A DNA stretch of 5,791 nucleotides from JBGTLA01 sp041744375 (lineage in GTDB: Bacteria; Actinomycetota; Acidimicrobiia; Spongiisociales; ZC4RG35), in assembly GCA_041744375.1 (NCBI GenBank), contig JBGTLA010000145.1, forward strand, positions 1 to 5,791, read 5' to 3'. Shown piece after piece: positions 1-3,768 of this stretch. A program made the position numbers and the translations under genes. Position 1 is the first letter of the stretch; each line of letters begins with the position of its first letter. The notes beneath the pieces are model-generated. The model did not search any database. It had not been told where the DNA came from and saw only the letters and a program-made list of their open reading frames with translations.

Positions 1-123
1 CTGCGCTGGGTGGGCATCAACCTCGGACGCGCCCTCGCTCCCCTCGCCGACAGCAGTGAGGAGCGTTCGGGCCGGCCGTCGCGCTTTCTGGGCGGCCTCC
101 TCGCCCGCCTCACCGGCGGCTGA
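1..123 (+). CDS. C-terminal fragment of an unrecognised protein
   Basis: Frame 1 is open from the first base to a TGA at 121-123, giving the last 40 residues of a protein that begins outside the window. The fragment starts LRWVGINLGRALAPLADSS, passes through a charged stretch (EERSGRPSR) and ends FLGGLLARLTGG. I do not recognise a family. The hydrophobic and Arg-rich tail could be an amphipathic helix but is too short to judge. Codon use is GC-rich at third positions, like the neighbouring genes, which supports it being coding. It converges on the RNase HI-type gene with only 15 bases between the two stop codons, and I see no clear terminator in that gap. Confidence 0.6.
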   Translation: MRWVGINLGRALAPLADSSEERSGRPSRFLGGLLARLTGG

Positions 124-138
124 AAGGCACCGGGTCGT

Positions 139-1155
139 TCAACGCAGGTCGGTGGGGGAGATGACCCAGACCTCTTCTTCGCCGAGTTCGTCTTGCAGAG
201 ATCGGACCTGGCGGCCGACCAGCGCGTCGTCGCCGTCCCACACCACCACGGCTTCATCGGCGTGGCGGGCGAGCCAGGCGTCGCGACGTTTGAACGCCGC
301 CGAGGTCTTGGGGGTCGTGTCGGGCGGGACGGTCTGGAGCGAGACGGTCTCGTCGGCACCATCGACCAGGCGCCGGAATCGCTCTTTGGATGCCTCCGGC
401 CAGCGATCTTCGAGACGGGGGAAGGCGAGAACAGCTACGTAGGGGACTCCCGCGTCCCGGGCCGCCTCGGCGCCCAGTGTCTCCGCCCCGAGACCCATCC
501 CGCTGAGAACCTTGAGGTCGGGGTGGATCCGTTGTTTGGCGATGAGGATGTCGATCAGATGATCGCGCACGGTGCGGGAGATCTCGTTCTCGTCGTACCC
601 GCCGAGTTCCGTGGGGCGATGGCCGGTCACGATCATGAGGTGTCCGCCGGGCCCATCGGTAGGGCGGGCCCGTTCTCGGCCGGCGAGATCGGGGGGGCCG
701 ACATCGGTGGGCAATTCCTCCCCGCGTCGGCCCTGTTGAGTGGTGGCCGCCTCCACGGCCAGTCGATCGGCGAGGTCGTTCCAGCGGTCCCCCGAATGAC
801 CCTTGACCCAGCGGAAGACCACGTCGCCCTTGCGCACGGCCGCCACCAGCGGCTCCCACAGATCGCGGTTGGCGACGGGCTGGCGGTTGGCGTTTTTCCA
901 TCCCCGCGCCATCCAGCCCTCCCACCATCGGTCCCGAAAACAGTTGACCACGTAGGTGGAATCCGACGTCACCTCCAGGGGGTGGGGAAGGCTCGTCACT
1001 GCGTCGAGTGCGGCCATCAGCTCCATCCGCTGGTTGGTGGTCGCCGGTTCTGCCCCCGCCGCGAATCGCCCATCGGGTGCCACCCAGGCCCATCCCCCGG
1101 GGCCGGGGTTGCCCGAACACGCCCCATCTGTGTACACGGTGATCCGCTCGGTCAC
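139..1155 (-). CDS. rnhA: RNase HI fused to a YpsA/DUF1273-like SLOG domain
   Basis: A two-domain protein of 338 aa. Residues 1-137 are a complete RNase HI domain, which cleaves the RNA strand of RNA-DNA hybrids. The opening TVYTDGACSGNPGPGG carries catalytic Asp10; Glu45 (TTNQRMELMAAL), Asp65 (TSDSTYVVN), His120 (VKGHSGD) and Asp127 (NDLADRLA) complete the set. Residues 138-172 form a low-complexity linker. Residues 173-338 resemble the YpsA/DUF1273 branch of the Rossmann-like SLOG superfamily: IVTGHRPTELGG, SGMGLGAETLGAEAA (218-232), AFPRLEDRW, and RRDAWLARHADEAVVVWDG near the end. Stand-alone RNase HI is about 150 aa, so the second domain roughly doubles the protein. Related SLOG domains are thought to bind nucleotides or their derivatives; the role here is unknown. 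I chose the GTG at 1155 because the RNase HI fold begins immediately after it, and a CATCAT hexamer sits exactly six bases upstream. In-frame ATGs at 1191 and 1218 would add 12 or 21 unrelated residues without a good Shine-Dalgarno site. Confidence 0.9.
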   Translation of the reverse strand: MTERITVYTDGACSGNPGPGGWAWVAPDGRFAAGAEPATTNQRMELMAALDAVTSLPHPLEVTSDSTYVVNCFRDRWWEGWMARGWKNANRQPVANRDLWEPLVAAVRKGDVVFRWVKGHSGDRWNDLADRLAVEAATTQQGRRGEELPTDVGPPDLAGRERARPTDGPGGHLMIVTGHRPTELGGYDENEISRTVRDHLIDILIAKQRIHPDLKVLSGMGLGAETLGAEAARDAGVPYVAVLAFPRLEDRWPEASKERFRRLVDGADETVSLQTVPPDTTPKTSAAFKRRDAWLARHADEAVVVWDGDDALVGRQVRSLQDELGEEEVWVISPTDLR

Positions 1156-1161
1156 GAGGCG

Positions 1162-1167
1162 ATGATG
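1162..1167 (-). promoter_or_regulatory. Possible -10 element of a leaderless RNase HI gene
   Basis: On the minus strand CATCAT matches TATAAT at four of six positions and lies exactly six bases before the GTG at 1155, which would place the transcription start on the start codon. The hexamer is weak by itself. The call rests on the same spacing recurring at two stronger sites at 3757 and 5438. Confidence 0.3.
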
Positions 1168-1228
1168 ACAGATTCGAACATCCGCTCCCATCGCGGCGAC
1201 GAATACGTCCTGATTCACAAACCGAGAT

Positions 1229-1233
1229 AGGAG
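1229..1233 (+). promoter_or_regulatory. Shine-Dalgarno site of the DUF4397 gene
   Basis: AGGAG, extended to AGGAGAG, lies five bases before the ATG at 1239 and fixes that start. This gene and the small-gene unit at 3447 are the clear leadered genes here; the start sites of several other genes lack any such motif. Confidence 0.75.
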
Positions 1234-1238
1234 AGTCG

Positions 1239-2027
1239 ATGAGAAAGTTCACAGCTATCGTTGCCGCCTTTGCGGTGGCCTCACTGATGGCACTGCCCGC
1301 CTTCGCCCAAGAGGATGCGGCTCGCATCCATCTGATCCACGGAATCCCAGGAGTCGACGTGGATGTCTACGCCGGCGGGGAAGCCGTCTTCGAGGGCTTC
1401 GCCTTCGGCGACACCCAGGATCTGTCTGCTCTGGCCGGCGCCACCCTCGAGGGTCTTGAGGTTCGCGTGGCGGGAACAGAAGACGTTGCCATCGATGCCG
1501 GCGACACGGCGCTGCCCGCATCCGGCAATTACACGATCATCGCCCACCTGGCTGCCGACGGCACCCCGACCCTGGGTGTCTTCGAGAACGACACCTCGTC
1601 GATCGCTGCCGGAGAAGGCCGGCTGACCGTCCGCCACACTGCTGCTGCACCCGCCGTCGACGTGCTCGCCAATGGCGACGTCGCCTTCTCCAACCTGAGC
1701 AACCCCAACGAGGTGGCGGCCGATCTCGCCGCCGGCACGATCAGCGCCGAGGTTGTCCCCACTGGGGTGACCGAGCCGGTCGTCATCGGTCCCGCCGACC
1801 TCCCCATCACTGAGGGTGCCTCTCTGATCGTCTACGCCGTCGGTTCTCTCGACGACGGGTCGATCACGGTGCTCACCGAGTCGATCACCGGCCTGGGCAC
1901 TGCCCCCGCCTCGGTCGACACCGGTAACAGCCCTGTCGGTCTCGATCCGATGATCGTTGTCGCCGCCCTCGGTGCGGTGCTGGTAGCCGGGTACGGCACT
2001 CGCCGCTTGGCCACCAACCGAATCTGA
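1239..2027 (+). CDS. Secreted DUF4397 protein with sortase-like C-terminal anchor
   Basis: A 262-aa exported protein. Residues 1-23 are a classical signal peptide: MRKF, a hydrophobic core, then cleavage expected after AFA. The mature part has two related beta-rich repeats typical of DUF4397. The first begins RIHLIHGIPGVDVDVYAGG at about residue 29 and the second RLTVRHTAAAPAVDVLANG at about residue 128; both share the 'R-h-x-x-H-x-x-P-x-V-D-V' pattern. DUF4397 is a surface or secreted domain with no assigned biochemical activity. The C-terminus has SVDTG (225-229), a hydrophobic segment (about 237-252) and a short tail with Arg255-Arg256. That three-part layout is a cell-wall sorting signal, although the motif is far from LPxTG. 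A sortase-family gene follows on the same strand, so this protein is the obvious candidate substrate. Start chosen from the AGGAG at 1229. Composition is acidic and Ala/Gly/Val-rich. Confidence is high for the family and moderate for sortase anchoring. Confidence 0.88.
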   Translation: MRKFTAIVAAFAVASLMALPAFAQEDAARIHLIHGIPGVDVDVYAGGEAVFEGFAFGDTQDLSALAGATLEGLEVRVAGTEDVAIDAGDTALPASGNYTIIAHLAADGTPTLGVFENDTSSIAAGEGRLTVRHTAAAPAVDVLANGDVAFSNLSNPNEVAADLAAGTISAEVVPTGVTEPVVIGPADLPITEGASLIVYAVGSLDDGSITVLTESITGLGTAPASVDTGNSPVGLDPMIVVAALGAVLVAGYGTRRLATNRI

Positions 2028-2044
2028 TCGCCTAGAGGTCGAGA

Positions 2045-2082
2045 GGCGGGAGCGGGTTTCCTTGGCTGGGCCCGCTTCCGCC
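2045..2082 (+). terminator. Strong 12-bp hairpin between DUF4397 and sortase genes
   Basis: GGCGGGAGCGGG (2045-2056) pairs with CCCGCTTCCGCC (2071-2082) through twelve positions including one G-U wobble, with a 14-base loop. No T-tract follows, so it may be a U-tail-less actinobacterial terminator or an attenuator reducing expression of the sortase gene. It begins 18 bases after the DUF4397 stop. It also covers the TTG at 2062 that would otherwise be the first in-frame sortase start, which argues against that start. Confidence 0.6.
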
Positions 2083-2085
2083 GTC

Positions 2086-2091
2086 GATCAT
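2086..2091 (+). promoter_or_regulatory. Possible -10 element of the sortase gene
   Basis: GATCAT shares four of six bases with TATAAT and lies exactly six bases before the GTG at 2098. It lacks the conserved first T, so it is weak evidence. If real, the sortase gene has its own leaderless promoter just downstream of the hairpin. Confidence 0.25.
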
Positions 2092-2097
2092 GTGCTC

Positions 2098-2787
2098 GTG
2101 ACCACCTCAGTCCACCGGTTGGCCCGCCATGCCCTGGCGGTTCTGGCCGTCGCCGCTTTGTCTGTTGGCTGCGGAGCCGACGCTCCCACTTCCGATGCTG
2201 TGCCACCGCCTCCGCCGGCGGCGATATCCACTTCGGCTCCGGTGACCACCTTCCCTGACACCACCACCACGCCCGCGGCGTCGCCGTTGGCGGAGGCGGT
2301 GCAACCGATCGGAAGCGCACTGTACGAGGAGCCGGCGGATCCGGCGCCCGCACCGATCTCACTCACGATCGCCGATCTGGGCGTGGAGGCTGCTCCTGTC
2401 GTCGACGTCGGCGTTCTCGATAACGGTGACATGGAGATCCCCGGCGCCGACGAGATCGGATGGTATCGATTCGGCCCCAATCCAGGCGAGAATGGAACGG
2501 CGGTCCTTGCCGCCCATATCGCTTACAACGGACGCGACGGGGTGTTCCGCAACCTGACGCAACTCCAGCCGGGCGACGTCGTCGAGGTGGGCTTCGCCGA
2601 TGGGAGCACGCGTAGGTTCGCGGTGACGGAATTGGCCCAGTATCCGAAGGACCAGTTGCCCGCCGAGCGAGTGTTCGCTCGCGAGGGCTCGCCCGAGTTG
2701 GCGCTCATCACCTGCGGCGGTTCCTTCAACCGCTCCCTGCGCAGCTACGACGACAACGTCGTGGCCTACGCCGAACCGCTGGATTGA
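2098..2787 (+). CDS. Class F type sortase with lipoprotein-like N-terminus
   Basis: A 229-aa sortase-family transpeptidase. Such enzymes cleave a C-terminal sorting signal in exported proteins through a Cys thioester and attach them to the cell envelope. The N-terminus has basic residues, a hydrophobic stretch and LSVGC (Cys25). This resembles a lipobox, but Ser rather than Leu stands at -3, so lipidation is uncertain; it could instead be a plain membrane anchor. Residues 26-75 are a Pro/Thr/Ala-rich spacer as expected for an envelope-spanning stalk. The catalytic domain follows: WYRFGPNPGENGTAVLAAH with His140, then the active-site block LITCGGSFN with Cys206, and RSYDDNVVAYAEP with probable Arg215. 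The TCGG and DNVV patterns fit class F (class E/F-like) actinobacterial sortases. Length is usual. The start is uncertain: GTG 2098 is preferred, GTG 2092 is possible, and TTG 2062 would lie inside the hairpin. The DUF4397 gene directly upstream is its likely substrate. It converges on the CGNR gene with five bases between stops. Confidence 0.87.
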   Translation: MTTSVHRLARHALAVLAVAALSVGCGADAPTSDAVPPPPPAAISTSAPVTTFPDTTTTPAASPLAEAVQPIGSALYEEPADPAPAPISLTIADLGVEAAPVVDVGVLDNGDMEIPGADEIGWYRFGPNPGENGTAVLAAHIAYNGRDGVFRNLTQLQPGDVVEVGFADGSTRRFAVTELAQYPKDQLPAERVFAREGSPELALITCGGSFNRSLRSYDDNVVAYAEPLD

Positions 2788-2792
2788 TCTCC

Positions 2793-3362
2793 TCACGGTT
2801 GATCTACGCGCGCCGAGCCCTGACGTCGACGGTAGGCGGCCACGTTCTCACGGGTGCCGCAGGTGCTCGAGCAGTGGCGACGAGACCGATTGCGTGAGGT
2901 GTCGACGTAGACGTCGTCGCACGTCTCCGCTTGGCACACTCCGAGACGTTCCAGCCCCCCGTCGGCCAGCAAGGTGGCCAGGCCCATCCCCGTCACGACG
3001 CCGAGCCAGCTGACCAGACCGCCACCGGTCGACTCGAAGTGCAGGTGGGGGTGGTCCCCGTGGGTGGAGACACGAGGAACCGCGCCGTGATTCTCCAGGA
3101 TCGAGTTGATGAGGCGGGCCGCCGTGTCTTCGTCCGGTGCCTCGAAAACGGACCGGAGCTCAGTGCGCAGTGACCTGACTCCCTCAAGGTCTGAGTGGTT
3201 CCCAGCGGGGAGTGCCCCCGCCCATGGCGCTGCTTGCCTCTGCAGGAACTCCGTGAGGGCCGAGGGGGAATCGAGCGAATCGACTCCCGACACGGCTCCG
3301 AGCGTGTTGATGAGCGCTCCCGCCAGCGAGGCGGAGTCATTGCTGTAATGGTCAAAAATCAT
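2793..3362 (-). CDS. ABATE/CGNR zinc-finger transcription regulator
   Basis: A 189-aa putative transcriptional regulator. The N-terminal part (MIFDHYSNDSASLAGALINTL) matches the opening of the ABATE domain, a putative stress-related sensor region with the characteristic h-h-N-T-L motif. Residues 141-180 form the C-terminal CGNR-type zinc finger: Cys143-x4-Cys148, then DDVYVDTSRNRSRRHC with Cys164 and x3 to Cys168. The signature reads CGTR instead of CGNR. An Arg-rich tail (AAYRRRQ) fits DNA contact. The ligand and targets of this family are largely unknown. The ATG at 3362 begins directly at the domain; its Shine-Dalgarno match (AAGAGA) is weak. The gene is divergent from a two-gene unit of tiny ORFs, and the shared upstream region has a palindrome over the opposing promoter. 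Control of that unit and of itself is therefore likely, but inferred. The family assignment is firm. Confidence 0.9.
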   Translation of the reverse strand: MIFDHYSNDSASLAGALINTLGAVSGVDSLDSPSALTEFLQRQAAPWAGALPAGNHSDLEGVRSLRTELRSVFEAPDEDTAARLINSILENHGAVPRVSTHGDHPHLHFESTGGGLVSWLGVVTGMGLATLLADGGLERLGVCQAETCDDVYVDTSRNRSRRHCSSTCGTRENVAAYRRRQGSARVDQP

Positions 3363-3391
3363 TTGATCTCTTACGTAGATGCCACTAGTGT
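3363..3391 (+). promoter_or_regulatory. Sigma70-like promoter of the small-gene unit
   Basis: TTGATC (3363-3368), a 17-base spacer and TAGTGT (3386-3391) form a standard-spaced promoter: four of six matches at -35, and the key T, A and final T at -10. Transcription would start near 3398, giving a leader of about 50 bases before the ATG at 3447. The -35 element abuts the start codon of the divergent CGNR gene. Confidence 0.5.
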
Positions 3392-3394
3392 AAT
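3379..3394. promoter_or_regulatory. Imperfect palindrome, probable operator
   Basis: ATGCCACTAGTGTAAT has a perfect 8-bp palindromic core (CACTAGTG, 3383-3390) and matching outer AT/AT pairs, with two mismatched pairs between. It covers the -10 element of the rightward promoter and lies about 20 bases upstream of the CGNR start codon. That is where a repressor serving both directions would bind. The CGNR protein is the nearest candidate, by inference. Confidence 0.45.
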
Positions 3395-3406
3395 AGGTGT
3401 TCAGAG

Positions 3407-3434
3407 CAAGACTACTTACACAAGACTACTTACA
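3407..3434 (+). repeat. Perfect tandem duplication of a 14-mer
   Basis: CAAGACTACTTACA occurs twice head to tail (3407-3420 and 3421-3434) with no mismatch. It ends where the ribosome-binding site of the 28-aa ORF begins. It lies in the predicted leader of the small-gene unit and upstream of the CGNR gene. It may be a tandem binding site, or a recent slippage duplication. On the minus strand each copy contains TAGTCT, a -10-like hexamer. Confidence 0.85.
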
Positions 3435-3441
3435 AAGGTGG
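3434..3441 (+). promoter_or_regulatory. Shine-Dalgarno site of the 28-aa ORF
   Basis: AAAGGTGG precedes the ATG at 3447, with eight bases between its AAAGG core and the start. This decides the start against the in-frame GTG at 3438, which lies inside the site. Confidence 0.6.
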
Positions 3442-3446
3442 CCGCC

Positions 3447-3533
3447 ATGCATCCGATCTCGGCGCTGATGATCGCCAGGAGCATTCAGGAAGAATTGTGG
3501 GGCCAGGCCTGGGGAGGGAGGCGGAGATCATGA
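3447..3533 (+). CDS. Small hypothetical protein, 28 aa
   Basis: A short ORF whose product begins MHPISALMIARSIQEELWGQ and ends in a basic tail, GGRRRS. Residues 4-22 could form an amphipathic helix, with hydrophobic I4, L7, I9, I13, L17 and W22 and acidic E15-E16. I do not recognise a named family. From memory, actinobacterial genomes carry other tiny 'MHP...' ORFs with a helix and an Arg-rich end, but I cannot verify the relation here. A good Shine-Dalgarno site, a promoter upstream and an ATGA overlap with the next ORF support translation. It could be a functional micropeptide, or a leader ORF whose translation opens the start site of the next gene. Most gene callers would skip it for its length. 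Confidence 0.55.
   Translation: MHPISALMIARSIQEELWGQAWGGRRRS
3516..3526 (+). promoter_or_regulatory. Internal Shine-Dalgarno sites of the 61-aa ORF
   Basis: GGGAGG (3516-3521) is eight bases from the ATG at 3530, and GGAG (3523-3526) is six bases from the adjacent ATG at 3533. Both lie inside the coding end of the 28-aa ORF, so ribosomes finishing it could restart. Which of the two ATGs is used cannot be decided here. Confidence 0.5.
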
Positions 3534-3715
3534 TGGCGGTGTATTGCCAGGAACTCAACACTCGGGTGTTGCTGGGAGCCGAGGCGATGCTAGGCATCGA
3601 GCGTGACGACGGGGGAGTGAGTCTGTTCTATCGTTGCTTGTGTGGGCGCCGCGGTCGACTGGCCAGCGGGCGCGCCAGGCGCTCGAACCAGAGCAGCGGC
3701 CACATCGAGTTGTGA
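3530..3715 (+). CDS. Small Cys-containing protein, 61 aa, possible zinc ribbon
   Basis: This 61-aa ORF starts MMAVYCQELNTRVLLGAEA and contains FYRCLCGRRGRLASGR, ending SSGHIEL. Cys6, Cys36, Cys38 and His58 could together hold a metal ion: 'YC', a beta-rich middle with VLLG and GIER, then 'RCxCG'. I infer a small zinc-binding protein from this spacing; no function is known to me. The ATG overlaps the TGA of the 28-aa ORF (ATGA at 3530-3533), implying translational coupling. The next ATG at 3533 would remove one residue. The GC-rich third positions and the good internal ribosome-binding sites support coding. A terminator-like hairpin begins five bases after the stop. The divergent CGNR regulator, the palindrome and the promoter upstream suggest the pair is its target. 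Confidence 0.7.
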   Translation: MMAVYCQELNTRVLLGAEAMLGIERDDGGVSLFYRCLCGRRGRLASGRARRSNQSSGHIEL

Positions 3716-3720
3716 CAACC

Positions 3721-3746
3721 GGGACGGCGCTTATCGCCACCGTCCC
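3721..3746 (+). terminator. Terminator-like hairpin after the small-gene unit
   Basis: GGGACGG (3721-3727) pairs perfectly with CCGTCCC (3740-3746) around a 12-base loop that can add a short inner CG/CG stem. It starts five bases after the stop at 3715. There is no T-run. It separates the small-gene unit from the leaderless promoter at 3757. Confidence 0.5.
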
Positions 3747-3756
3747 TCCACACCGC

Positions 3757-3762
3757 TAGCGT
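3757..3762 (+). promoter_or_regulatory. -10 element of a leaderless ThDP-enzyme gene
   Basis: TAGCGT has the key T, A and final T of a -10 element and is exactly six bases before the GTG at 3769, so transcription would begin at the start codon. No Shine-Dalgarno site is present. The TAG is also an in-frame stop, so translation cannot begin further upstream. I see no convincing -35. Confidence 0.5.
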
Positions 3763-3768
3763 CGCCGG

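Noticed and set aside
193..1230. A 345-codon plus-strand ORF antisense to the RNase HI-SLOG gene
   Set aside because: It is the high-GC shadow of a gene with intact catalytic motifs; its translation is Gly/Arg/His-rich without recognisable domains, and no ribosome-binding site is seen.
254..1327. A 357-codon minus-strand ORF in another frame over the same gene and into the DUF4397 gene
   Set aside because: The translation is Arg/Pro/Gly-rich low complexity, typical of an out-of-frame reading of GC-rich coding DNA.
2062..2097. TTG 2062 as the sortase start
   Set aside because: It lies in the loop of a 12-bp hairpin and would add residues before a normal export signal. GTG 2098 gives a proper N-terminus, although neither start has a strong Shine-Dalgarno site.
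2781..2811. Two TTGATCT copies around the convergent stops of the sortase and CGNR genes
   Set aside because: The 7-mers are short and direct, not inverted, and form no hairpin; chance is a sufficient explanation.
3407..3434. The tandem 14-mer as a minimal CRISPR array
   Set aside because: There is no spacer between copies, only two units, and no cas genes nearby.
3195..3446. Upstream extension of the 28-aa ORF frame, giving a 112-aa reading
   Set aside because: The extension runs antisense through the CGNR gene and across its promoter region. The good ribosome-binding site at 3434 marks ATG 3447 as the real start.
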